This document shows positions 1 through 7,900 of a stretch of 64,000 nucleotides of DNA, piece after piece (positions within the stretch are counted from its first letter, which is position 1; each line of letters starts with the position of its first letter). The DNA lies in contig BMTH01000019.1 in assembly GCA_014649575.1 (NCBI GenBank), forward strand, positions 1-64,000, written 5' to 3'. Below the pieces are notes generated by a model. It was not told where the DNA came from. It saw nothing but the letters and a program-made list of their open reading frames with translations, and did not search any database. Origin of the DNA: Streptomyces griseoincarnatus (GTDB lineage Bacteria; Actinomycetota; Actinomycetes; Streptomycetales; Streptomycetaceae). The position numbers and the translations under genes are program-made.

Positions 1-1
1 C

Positions 2-226
2 GTCCTCGCCTTCCTCCGCGAGTACGAGGACGACCTCGTCCTCTGCGTCAACAACTTCTCCCGTTTCGCGCAGCCCACGGAGCTGGATCTCAGCGCCTTC
101 GAGGGGCGGCACCCGGTGGAGCTGTTCGGCGGGGTGCGGTTCCCGGCCGTCGGCGAGCTGCCGTACCTGATGACGCTCGGGGGGCACGGCTTCTACTGGT
201 TCCGGCTCCGGAAGGACGCCGCGTAG
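2..226 (+). CDS. treS: Trehalose synthase/maltosyltransferase-type enzyme, C-terminal fragment
   Basis: The last 74 codons of a gene that begins before the window. The fragment reads like the beta-sandwich C-terminal domain of GH13 trehalose synthases (LCVNNFSRFAQPTELDL, then LPYLMTLGGHGFYWFRL). TreS interconverts trehalose and maltose. In the GlgE pathway it feeds maltose to the maltokinase encoded 110 bp downstream. The order treS, maltokinase, glgB supports this call. No catalytic residues lie inside the window, so the family is assigned from this short tail and the neighbours. Confidence 0.8.
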   Translation, partial: VLAFLREYEDDLVLCVNNFSRFAQPTELDLSAFEGRHPVELFGGVRFPAVGELPYLMTLGGHGFYWFRLRKDAA

Positions 227-336
227 AACCCGGGGCGGGGCGGTTTCCCCCGCCCCGCCCGGGGCACGCATGAGTAACACCCCGCCCACCGGCGGCGCCC
301 CGTGGCGCGCCGACAGAGGGGAAAGGACGCGACGCC

Positions 337-1755
337 ATGTCGGAAGCCGTCACACGCACCGTCACGACCCCGCCCGGCCTCCTTGCGTCACTGGATCCAC
401 TGTTGCGGGAGTGGCTGCCGAGACAGCGGTGGTTCGCCGGGAAGGGCCGCCCGGTCACCGGGTTCGACCTGGTCGCGGCCACCGAGCTGCTGCCGGCCGG
501 TGGCAAGCTCGGCCTCTACCACCTGCTGGTGCGCGCCCATCAGCCCCTCCAGCCCGGCCATGTCGGGCACGAGCAGCCGGGCGACTGCTACCAGCTGTTC
601 ATAGGCGTGCGCGAGGCGCTGCCGCCCCGGCTGGCGCCCGCGCTGATCGGTCATGTGTCACAGGGCCCCCTGGCCGGACGGACGGTCTACGAGGCCCTGC
701 ACGACACCCGGCCCGCCGATCTGCTCCTGGAGGCCCTGCGCACCCAGGCCCGGATCGGCGGGCTTCGCTTCGAGCGCGACCCGCGCCAGGAGATACGGCC
801 CGGGCTGGTGCCGCGACTGATGACCGCCGAGCAGTCGAACTCGTCCGTCGTCTACGGTGACACGTTCATCCTGAAACTGATGCGCCGGGTGGTGCCCGGC
901 ATCAACCCCGACCTGGAGCTGCCGCTGGCGCTGGCCCGCGAGGGCTGTCCCCGGGTGCCCCCGCCGACGGCGTGGCTGGTCGCCGACGCCGAGGACACGG
1001 CCGGGCCGTCGCACACGGCCGAGCCGTACGTCCTGGGTGTGCTCCAGCCGTTCGTGCAGGGCGCCACCGACGGCTGGGAGCTGGCGCTGCGGGAGCTGGC
1101 CAAGGGCGAGGACTTCGCCGCCGAGGCGCGGGCCATCGGGCGGGCCACCGCCGAGGTGCACACCGCGCTGGCGCGCGCCCTGCCCGCGGTCACCCTGGGT
1201 CATGCGCAGATGCGCGCCCTGGTCGACGGCATGACCGAGCGGCTGGAGACGGCCGTGCACGCGGTGCCCGCGCTGCGGCCGTACGCGGAGGATCTGCGCT
1301 CGGCGTACACCGCGCTGGACGACCTCGCGTCCGAGGGCCGCACCTGGACCGCCCAGCGGGTCCACGGCGACCTGCACCTCGGGCAGTGCCTGCGCTCCCC
1401 GGCCGGCATCTGGTCGCTCATCGACTTCGAGGGGGAGCCGGCCCGGCCGCTGGCCGAGCGCCGGATGCCGCAGCCGGCCGTGCGGGACGTGGCGGGCATG
1501 CTGCGCTCCTTCGACTACGCGGCGCGCACGACGGACCCGCCGCAGCCCGACTGGGCCACCCACTGCCGGGCGGCCTACTGCGCCGGGTACGCGGAGGCCG
1601 CAGGCCGCGACCCGCGTACCGAGCCGGTGCTGCTGCGCGCGTACGAGACCGACAAGGCGGTCTACGAAGCGGTCTACGAGGCCCGGCACCGCCCCGACTG
1701 GCTGCCCGTACCGATGGCGGCGCTGCACCGGCTCGCCTCGGCCGACCCGACCTGA
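337..1755 (+). CDS. mak: Maltokinase (Pep2/Mak)
   Basis: Cytosolic ATP-dependent kinase of 472 aa that phosphorylates maltose to alpha-maltose-1-phosphate, the substrate of GlgE in alpha-glucan synthesis. The N-terminal cap domain starts at LREWLPRQRWFAGKG (residues ~20-35). The aminoglycoside-phosphotransferase-like kinase core follows. The catalytic HGDLH lies at H343-H347 and the metal-binding DFEGEP begins at D363. The length fits Streptomyces maltokinases (~450-475 aa). The ATG at 337 follows a purine-rich ribosome site. The gene lies between treS and glgB and is probably co-transcribed with both. A second protein with only the cap domain lies at 54043-54708. Confidence 0.93.
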   Translation: MSEAVTRTVTTPPGLLASLDPLLREWLPRQRWFAGKGRPVTGFDLVAATELLPAGGKLGLYHLLVRAHQPLQPGHVGHEQPGDCYQLFIGVREALPPRLAPALIGHVSQGPLAGRTVYEALHDTRPADLLLEALRTQARIGGLRFERDPRQEIRPGLVPRLMTAEQSNSSVVYGDTFILKLMRRVVPGINPDLELPLALAREGCPRVPPPTAWLVADAEDTAGPSHTAEPYVLGVLQPFVQGATDGWELALRELAKGEDFAAEARAIGRATAEVHTALARALPAVTLGHAQMRALVDGMTERLETAVHAVPALRPYAEDLRSAYTALDDLASEGRTWTAQRVHGDLHLGQCLRSPAGIWSLIDFEGEPARPLAERRMPQPAVRDVAGMLRSFDYAARTTDPPQPDWATHCRAAYCAGYAEAAGRDPRTEPVLLRAYETDKAVYEAVYEARHRPDWLPVPMAALHRLASADPT

Positions 1756-1787
1756 TCCACCCGACCCGCGTCCAGGAGGCTTCGCCC

Positions 1788-4526
1788 GTGACCCCCCGCC
1801 CCGAGTCCAGCGGTCCGTTCCCGGAACAGCCGGCCGACCGGCGGCACACCGAGCCACCGGCGCCCGCGCGGAAGAAGACGCCCGCGAAGAAGCAGCCCGC
1901 TTCGGCCGCGACGGAGAAGCCCGCCGCGCGCAAGACGCCCGCGAAGAAGACGGCCGCCGCCTCCCGGAGCGCGCCGGTGGCGAAGACCACGGTGCGGAAG
2001 GCCGCCGCCGAGAAGGCGACGGCGAGGAAGACGGCCGGCAGGAGGCAGGCCGGTTCGGCACCGGCGGGCACGACGCCGTCGGGGAAGACTCCGGCCGACA
2101 GGGCTCCCGCCGTGGAGGAGGCCCCGGGCGGGACGACGGCGCCTGCCGGGCCGGCGGTCCCCGGGGCCACGCCCACCGGGACGGGTGACGCGCAACGGGC
2201 GCCGGGGGGGCGAAAGGCCGCCGGGACCCGCGGCCGTGGCGCCACGCGGACGACACCGGGGCCTTCGACACCGGCAGCGTCGACGGACCCCGTGCCGGAG
2301 GACGCCCAACGGCTCGCCCCGCCGGAGGCGGAGATCGCCGTCTCCCCCGCCGTGGACGCCGGCGACCGGGAGCGGCTGCTGCACGGGACCCATCACGCGC
2401 CGCACTCCGTGCTGGGCGCGCACCCCGTGCCGGGCGGGATCGCCTTCCGGGCGTTCCGGCCGTACGCGCGGGCGGTGACCGTGGTGTCCGGCGGCATGAC
2501 CGTCGGCCTGCACGACGACGGCGACGGCTTCTTCTCCGGGCTGCTGCCGCTGCGGGAGGTCCCGGCGTACCGGCTGCGCGTCGCGTACGAGGGGACCGAG
2601 GTGGAGACGGAGGACGCCTACCGCTTCCTGCCGACGCTGGGCGAGCTGGACCTGCATCTGATCGGCGAGGGCCGGCACGAGGAGCTGTGGACGGTGCTGG
2701 GCGCCCACCCGACGGCCCACCAGGGGGTGAGCGGCACCCGCTTCTCGGTGTGGGCGCCGAACGCGCTCGGGGTGCGGGTCGCGGGCTCGTTCAACTTCTG
2801 GGACGGCACCGGCTTCCCGATGCGCTCGCTGGGCTCGTCCGGGGTGTGGGAGCTGTTCGTGCCGGGGATCGGCGAGGGTGAGCTGTACAAGTTCGAGATC
2901 ACCCGCCCCGACGGCTCGAAGACCCTGCGCGCCGACCCGATGGCCCGCCGCACGGAGGTGCCCCCGGCCACCTCGTCGGTCGTCACGTCGTCGCGGTACG
3001 AGTGGGGCGACGCGGAGTGGCTGGAGCGGCGGGCGGAGGTGCCCGCGCACCGGGCGCCGCTCTCCGTGTACGAGGTGCACCTGCCGTCGTGGCGGCCGGG
3101 GCTCACCTACCGGCAGCTCGCCGAGCAGCTGCCCGCGTACGTGAAGGACCTGGGCTTCACGCACGTCGAGCTGATGCCGGTCGCCGAGCACCCCTTCGGC
3201 GGGTCGTGGGGCTACCAGGTCACCGGGTTCTACGCGCCGACCGCCCGGCTCGGCACCCCGGACGACTTCAGGTACCTGGTGGACGCCCTGCACCGGGCGG
3301 GGATCGGCGTGATCATGGACTGGGTGCCGGCGCACTTCCCGCGTGACGAGTGGGCGCTGGCCGAGTTCGACGGCCGCCCGCTGTACGAGCACTCCGATCC
3401 GCTGCGCGCCGCGCACCCCGACTGGGGCACCCTGGAGTTCGACTTCGGGCGGCGCGAGGTGCGCAACTTCCTGGTGGCCAACGCCCTGTACTGGTGCGAG
3501 GAGTTCCACATCGACGGGCTGCGGGTCGACGCGGTCGCATCCATGCTCTACCTGGACTACTCGCGCGAGCCCAGCCAGTGGACGCCGAACGAGCACGGCG
3601 GCCGGGAGAACCTGGACGCGGTGGCGTTCCTGCAGGAGATGAACGCCACCGTGTACCGCAGGGTGCCGGGGGTCGTGACGATCGCCGAGGAGTCCACCGC
3701 CTGGGACGGCGTCACCCGCGCCACCCACCACCGCGGCCCGAGCGGCTTCGGCGGGCTGGGCTTCGGGCTGAAGTGGAACATGGGCTGGATGCACGACTCG
3801 CTGGAGTACATGAGCCACGAGCCGGTGCACCGCCGGTACCACCACGGCGAGATGACGTTCTCGATGGTGTACGCGTACAGCGAGAACTACGTGCTGCCGA
3901 TCTCCCACGACGAGGTGGTGCACGGCAAGCGGTCCCTGGTGTCGAAGATGCCCGGCGACTGGTGGCGCCGGCGCGCCGACCTGCGCGCCTACCTGGGCTT
4001 CATGTGGGCCCACCCCGGCAAGCAACTCCTCTTCATGGGGCAGGAGTTCGCGCAGGGCGCGGAGTGGTCGGAGGCGCACGGCCCCGACTGGTGGCTGCTC
4101 GACCCGCACTACGGCGCGGAGGCCGACCACCGCGGCGTGCGGGACCTGGTGCGCGACCTCAACACCGTCTACCGGGCCAGCCCGGCGCTGTGGCAGTACG
4201 ACACCGAGCCGGCCGGCTTCCGCTGGGTGACCGGGGACGCCGCCGACGACAACGTGCTGGCGTTCCTGCGGTACGACGCCGACGGCTCGCCGCTGCTCGC
4301 GGTGTCCCACTTCGCGCCCGTGGTGCGGCACGACTACCGCATCGGCGTCCCGGACGACGTGCCCGCCTGGCACGAGGCCCTGAACACCGACGCGGCCCGC
4401 TACGGCGGCTCCGACGTCACCAACCCCGACACGGTGAAGCCGGAGCCGCAGGGGTGGCACGGCCTGCCGGCGAGCATCCGGCTGACCCTGCCGCCCCTGG
4501 CGACGGTGTGGCTGCGCCCGGCGTGA
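1788..4526 (+). CDS. glgB: 1,4-alpha-glucan branching enzyme with long basic N-terminal extension
   Basis: GH13 enzyme of 912 aa that forms alpha-1,6 branches in glycogen-like glucan. GTG 1788 is chosen because CCAGGAGG lies just upstream and the gap after mak is only 32 bp. Residues ~1-190 are a low-complexity Ala/Lys/Pro extension with repeated KKTPAKK-like units, absent from the E. coli enzyme (~730 aa). The CBM48-like N domains and GH13 barrel follow. The catalytic triad is D581 (GLRVDAV), E634 (AEEST) and D708 (ISHDEV). The nucleophile-to-acid spacing of 53 residues equals that of E. coli GlgB (D405/E458). The basic tail resembles histone H1-like tails, and its role is unknown. Confidence 0.93.
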   Translation: MTPRPESSGPFPEQPADRRHTEPPAPARKKTPAKKQPASAATEKPAARKTPAKKTAAASRSAPVAKTTVRKAAAEKATARKTAGRRQAGSAPAGTTPSGKTPADRAPAVEEAPGGTTAPAGPAVPGATPTGTGDAQRAPGGRKAAGTRGRGATRTTPGPSTPAASTDPVPEDAQRLAPPEAEIAVSPAVDAGDRERLLHGTHHAPHSVLGAHPVPGGIAFRAFRPYARAVTVVSGGMTVGLHDDGDGFFSGLLPLREVPAYRLRVAYEGTEVETEDAYRFLPTLGELDLHLIGEGRHEELWTVLGAHPTAHQGVSGTRFSVWAPNALGVRVAGSFNFWDGTGFPMRSLGSSGVWELFVPGIGEGELYKFEITRPDGSKTLRADPMARRTEVPPATSSVVTSSRYEWGDAEWLERRAEVPAHRAPLSVYEVHLPSWRPGLTYRQLAEQLPAYVKDLGFTHVELMPVAEHPFGGSWGYQVTGFYAPTARLGTPDDFRYLVDALHRAGIGVIMDWVPAHFPRDEWALAEFDGRPLYEHSDPLRAAHPDWGTLEFDFGRREVRNFLVANALYWCEEFHIDGLRVDAVASMLYLDYSREPSQWTPNEHGGRENLDAVAFLQEMNATVYRRVPGVVTIAEESTAWDGVTRATHHRGPSGFGGLGFGLKWNMGWMHDSLEYMSHEPVHRRYHHGEMTFSMVYAYSENYVLPISHDEVVHGKRSLVSKMPGDWWRRRADLRAYLGFMWAHPGKQLLFMGQEFAQGAEWSEAHGPDWWLLDPHYGAEADHRGVRDLVRDLNTVYRASPALWQYDTEPAGFRWVTGDAADDNVLAFLRYDADGSPLLAVSHFAPVVRHDYRIGVPDDVPAWHEALNTDAARYGGSDVTNPDTVKPEPQGWHGLPASIRLTLPPLATVWLRPA

Positions 4527-4541
4527 CGGCGGGCGGGCGGT

Positions 4542-6809
4542 CTACGCGAGCGCCTCGGCCAGCGGCTCCGGGAGCGGCTCGGTGTGCAGCACGCCGAGCC
4601 GCTGGGTGGCGCGGGTGAGCGCCACGTACAGGTCGCTGGTGCCGTAGCGGCCCGGCTCGACCACCAGGACCGAGTCGAACTCGAGTCCCTTGGCCTGGCG
4701 CGGGTCGAGGAGCACCACCTGGTGGGTGAGGTCCGGCTCGGCGCCCGCCGTGACCCCGTCCAGGCGGGCGGCCAGGGCGCGGTGCAGTTCGCGCGGCGCG
4801 ATGACCGCGAGGCGGCCCTCCTCGGGGGTGAGCTCCTCGACCGCCTCGGCGGTGGCGGCGGGCAGGTCCGCGGCGGCGCGGGCCCACGGCTTCACCCCGG
4901 TGGCGCGGACCGAGCTGGGCGGCTCGAAGCCGGGGTGAGCGTCCCGGACCACGGCGGCGGCGACCTCCATGACCTCCGCCGGGGTGCGGTAGTTGACGCC
5001 GAGCCGGTGGTGCTCCCAGCGGTCCTCGACGTACGGGGCGAGGATGCCCTCCCAGGAGCCGACGCCGCCCGCCTCCGAGGTCTGCGCCGGGTCGCCGACC
5101 AGCGTCATCGACCGGGTGGGGCTGCGCCGCATCAGCAGCCGCCACGCCATCGGGGAGAGCTCCTGCGCCTCGTCCACGATGATGTGGCCGAACGCCCAGG
5201 TGCGGTCGGCGGCGGCACGCTCGGCGGCGCTGCGGTGGTCGTCCTCCTCGTGCCGTTCGGCGAACCGCTCGGCGTCGATGATGTCGTGCGCGGACAGCAC
5301 CTCGGAGGACTCGGGGTCGCCCTCCTCCTTGTCCTCGAACTCGAAGGTCCGGGAGGCGTAGGAGACGTCCAGCACGCCCTGGGCGTAGGCGATCTGCCGC
5401 TGCCGCTCGCGTTCGGCGCGCTCGCGGGCCAGGCGGTCGTCCTCGCCGAGGAGTTCGGCGGCCTCGTCGAGCAGCGGCACGTCGGAGACGGTCCAGTGCC
5501 GGGTGACGGGGCGGCGGATCGCGGCGGCTTCCTCTTCGGGGAGGTAGCCCTCGGGGGCGGCGAGGAAGTCCGCGACCAGGCGCTGCGGGGTGATGCGCGG
5601 CCAGAGCTGGTCGATCGCGGACCACACCTCGGGGTTCTCGGCCAGCTCGTCGCGGATCTGGGTGATGTCGCTCGGGTCGAGCAGGTTGGACCCGTCGTAC
5701 GGGTCGGTGCCGATGCGTTCGGCGAGCATGTCGGTGAGCGTGTTGAGGATGTGTCCCTCGAAGTGCTCGCGGGCGAGGTTGTGCGGCAGCTTCGTGGCGC
5801 GGGTGCGCTCCCGGGCGACGTTCACCAGGCCGTCGTCGAGCATCAGGACCTCGCGGTCGTGCTCGATGGCGATGACCGGGTCGGGCAGCGCCTGCCGGTC
5901 GCGGACGTACTCCGCGAGCACGCCGGCCATCTCCGCCCGCCCCTTGACGGCGGCGGCCTCCGGGGCGTCCGTACGGGTGGTCCGCACGCCCGGGAACAGC
6001 TCGCCGACGGTCGCGAGGAGCACCCCGGTCTCACCGAGGCTGGGCAGCACCTCGCCGATGTAGCCGAGGAACGCCGGGTTGGGTCCGACGATCAGCACGG
6101 CGCGGCGGGCGAGCAGTTCACGGTGCTCGTAGAGCAGGTACGCGGCCCGGTGCAGGGCGACGGCGGTCTTGCCGGTGCCGGGGCCGCCCTCGACCACCAT
6201 GACGCCCCGGTGCGGGGCGCGGATGATGCGGTCCTGGTCCGCTTGGATGGTGCGGACGATGTCGCCCATGCGGCCGGTGCGGGCGGAGTTCAGGGCGGCG
6301 AGCAGCACGGCGTCGCCGGTGGGGTCCTCGTGGCCGGTGCGGGTGTCGTCGCCGAGGTCGAGGATCTCGTCGTGCAGGTCGGTGACCCGGCGGCCCTCGG
6401 TGGCGATGTGCCGGCGGCGGCGCAGCCCCATCGGGGTATGACCGGTGGCCAGATAGAACGGGCGGGCGACGTCGGCCCGCCAGTCGATGAGGAGCGGGGT
6501 GAGCTCGTCGTCGTCGGCGCGCAGGCCGATGCGTCCGATGTGGTGGGTCTGCCCCGAGGCGAGGTCGATGCGGCCGAAGCAGAGGGAGCCGTCCACCGCG
6601 TTCAGCGCGGCGAGCAGCCCGGAGCGTTCGGCGACCAGGATGTCCCGCTCCAGCCGGGCCTGCCGGGGTGTGTGCCCCTGGGCGAGGGCGTCCGCCACAC
6701 CGGCCTCGGCGTCGCCCCGCAGGACGTCCACCCGTGCGTACAGTCCGTCGATGAATTCCTGTTCCTGCCGCAATTCATCGTCCGGATATTCGGTGTTTGA
6801 CAATTCCAC
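4542..6809 (-). CDS. helD: HelD-type UvrD/Rep-like ATPase (RNA polymerase recycling factor)
   Basis: Superfamily-1 helicase-like ATPase of 755 aa. The N-terminal coiled-coil arm begins at DELRQEQEFIDGLYAR. Walker A (GGPGTGKT) is at residues 208-215. Downstream are VDEAQELSPM (motif II), LVGDPAQ (motif III), GVNYRTPAEV (motif IV) and VALTRATQRL (motif VI). The N-terminal arm and central insertion are typical of HelD, which releases stalled RNA polymerase from nucleic acid, and not of UvrD or PcrA repair helicases. The start is GTG 6809. The gene converges on glgB with a gap of 15 bp and no visible terminator. Its 5' end overlaps a promoter on the opposite strand at 6797-6826. I did not see the rifamycin-associated inverted repeat found before some helD/helR genes. 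Confidence 0.85.
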   Translation of the reverse strand: MELSNTEYPDDELRQEQEFIDGLYARVDVLRGDAEAGVADALAQGHTPRQARLERDILVAERSGLLAALNAVDGSLCFGRIDLASGQTHHIGRIGLRADDDELTPLLIDWRADVARPFYLATGHTPMGLRRRRHIATEGRRVTDLHDEILDLGDDTRTGHEDPTGDAVLLAALNSARTGRMGDIVRTIQADQDRIIRAPHRGVMVVEGGPGTGKTAVALHRAAYLLYEHRELLARRAVLIVGPNPAFLGYIGEVLPSLGETGVLLATVGELFPGVRTTRTDAPEAAAVKGRAEMAGVLAEYVRDRQALPDPVIAIEHDREVLMLDDGLVNVARERTRATKLPHNLAREHFEGHILNTLTDMLAERIGTDPYDGSNLLDPSDITQIRDELAENPEVWSAIDQLWPRITPQRLVADFLAAPEGYLPEEEAAAIRRPVTRHWTVSDVPLLDEAAELLGEDDRLARERAERERQRQIAYAQGVLDVSYASRTFEFEDKEEGDPESSEVLSAHDIIDAERFAERHEEDDHRSAAERAAADRTWAFGHIIVDEAQELSPMAWRLLMRRSPTRSMTLVGDPAQTSEAGGVGSWEGILAPYVEDRWEHHRLGVNYRTPAEVMEVAAAVVRDAHPGFEPPSSVRATGVKPWARAAADLPAATAEAVEELTPEEGRLAVIAPRELHRALAARLDGVTAGAEPDLTHQVVLLDPRQAKGLEFDSVLVVEPGRYGTSDLYVALTRATQRLGVLHTEPLPEPLAEALA

Positions 6810-6826
6810 TCCCGCCCGGATATACT
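6797..6826 (+). promoter_or_regulatory. Near-consensus housekeeping promoter reading rightward
   Basis: TTGACA at 6797-6802, an 18-bp spacer, then TATACT at 6821-6826. Such a strong match to the sigma-70/HrdB consensus is unusual in Streptomyces. It overlaps the first codons of helD on the other strand and points away from helD. No annotated plus-strand gene follows for 2.6 kb, but a hairpin terminator lies 65 bp downstream. Confidence 0.65.
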
Positions 6827-6832
6827 GTGCTC

Positions 6833-6925
6833 ACTGAACTTCTTCGCGACTTCTCATAACGAAGGCGTGAATCAACGAATATACGCAAGGAAAACCCCCG
6901 GGCGCAATTACCCGGGGGTTTTCTT
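6833..6925 (+). ncRNA. Candidate small RNA of about 90 nt between helD and trx
   Basis: Predicted from a TTGACA-N18-TATACT promoter (expected start about 6832-6834) and a factor-independent terminator at 6891-6922. A short 5' hairpin could form from CTTCG (6842-6846) and CGAAG (6860-6864). No convincing ribosome-site-preceded ORF fits inside. The transcript would be divergent from helD and convergent with the merR-trx operon. I know of no named family that matches. It lacks the C-rich loops of 6C RNA. Confidence 0.5.
6891..6922 (+). terminator. Hairpin terminator, probably bidirectional
   Basis: The 12-nt arms AAAACCCCCGGG (6891-6902) and CCCGGGGGTTTT (6911-6922) pair perfectly around an 8-nt loop. 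Each strand ends in a short T run. It can end the rightward candidate RNA and the leftward merR-trx transcript. Confidence 0.8.
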
Positions 6926-6948
6926 CGTGCGGTGCGGAGGGCGGCGGG

Positions 6949-7272
6949 TCAGAGCACGTCGCGCAGTTCCTCCCGCAGCCGCCGGCCCGGCCGCGCGCCG
7001 ACCATGGAGCGCAGCGGCTCACCGTCGCGGAACACCATGAAGGTCGGCATCGACAGCACCTTGTACGCGTTGGTCGTGGCCGGATTGCGGTCCACGTTCA
7101 GCTGGACCACCTTCAGCCGGCCTTCCTCCGCCGCGGCCAGCTCACGCAGCACCGGCGCCATCTGCCGGCACGGCGGGCACCAGTCGGCGGTGAACTCCAC
7201 CAGCACCGGAAGCCCGGCGCCCAGCACCTCCTCCGCGAAATCCGCGTCGGTCACCTCGGGCACGCCGCTCAT
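6949..7272 (-). CDS. Thioredoxin with WCPPC active site
   Basis: A compact cytosolic thioredoxin of 107 aa. The redox motif is WCPPC (C32, C35), in place of the usual WCGPC. A second proline can shift the redox potential. The cis-proline segment SMPTFMVF and the C-terminal helix are present. ATG 7272 is chosen because it gives the family length and overlaps the upstream merR stop in an ATGA arrangement. It is therefore the second gene of a merR-trx operon, which suggests redox or thiol-stress control by the regulator. Confidence 0.9.
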   Translation of the reverse strand: MSGVPEVTDADFAEEVLGAGLPVLVEFTADWCPPCRQMAPVLRELAAAEEGRLKVVQLNVDRNPATTNAYKVLSMPTFMVFRDGEPLRSMVGARPGRRLREELRDVL

Positions 7273-7697
7273 CGCGGTCCCCCTCCCAGTTCGCACTCCG
7301 GTACCGGACCACCCGGGACCGCCGCGTCGGCGGCCAGCGCCACACGGGCCGCCTCCGCCCTCGCCAGCTGCCGCCCGACCTGCTCCCGCACCGCGCCCAG
7401 CTCGGCGATGAGCGTGTCGAGCTCGCCGAGCTTGCGCCGGTAGACCTGGAGCGAGGCAGGGCAGGAGTCGCCCTCGGGGTGCCCGGCACGCAGGCACTCC
7501 ACGAACGGCCGGGTCTCCTCCAGGCCGAACCCGAAGTCCTGGAGCGTGCGGATCTGCCGCAGCAGCCTCAGGTCGGACTCGTCGTACGTCCGGTGTCCGT
7601 TCCCGTTCCGCCGTGCGGGCAGCAGCCCGCGGGACTCGTAGTACCGCAGCGTCCGCGTCGTGGTCCCGGCGCGTGCGGCCAGCTCGCCGATTCGCAT
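7269..7697 (-). CDS. MerR-family transcriptional regulator
   Basis: 142 aa. The N-terminal winged helix-turn-helix (MRIGELAARAGTTTRTLRYY, residues 1-20) is followed by the MerR coiled-coil dimerisation helix (~75-115). Cysteines occur in DSCPA (about residue 78) and near the C terminus (PECELGG), so thiol or metal sensing is possible, though the pattern is not that of SoxR or of a defined metal sensor. It overlaps the thioredoxin gene by 4 nt and probably autoregulates this two-gene operon. Confidence 0.85.
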   Translation of the reverse strand: MRIGELAARAGTTTRTLRYYESRGLLPARRNGNGHRTYDESDLRLLRQIRTLQDFGFGLEETRPFVECLRAGHPEGDSCPASLQVYRRKLGELDTLIAELGAVREQVGRQLARAEAARVALAADAAVPGGPVPECELGGGPR

Positions 7698-7761
7698 GCC
7701 GTCGAACGTAGAGCTTGACGCGGGCGTCAGGGCAAGGGCGGGGGCCGGGGACGGGAAAAGG

Positions 7762-7802
7762 CCGGGCGGCCGGACTCACGGGGGAGGAGTCCGGCCGCCC
7801 GG
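7762..7802 (-). terminator. Strong hairpin terminator downstream of dctA
   Basis: Arms of 15 nt at 7762-7776 and 7788-7802 pair perfectly around an 11-nt loop. It lies just past the dctA stop and before the merR start, so it probably insulates the two leftward units. Confidence 0.75.
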
Positions 7803-7900
7803 TGGGAGGCCCTGACGGGGGGTGGGCCTCCGGAGACCGGCCGGCCGGAGCGACGGGGGTGCGGCCCGGCCGGCCGGGGTGTGCGGCGCCTCGGCCCGGT

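Noticed and set aside
658..4460. Long antisense open frames over mak and glgB
   Set aside because: Shadow frames of high-GC genes. The translations have no recognisable domain, while the plus frames carry complete catalytic motifs.
6861..6948. Short plus-strand ORF after GTG 6867 in the candidate RNA
   Set aside because: No spaced ribosome site, and it runs through the terminator hairpin into the trx gene.
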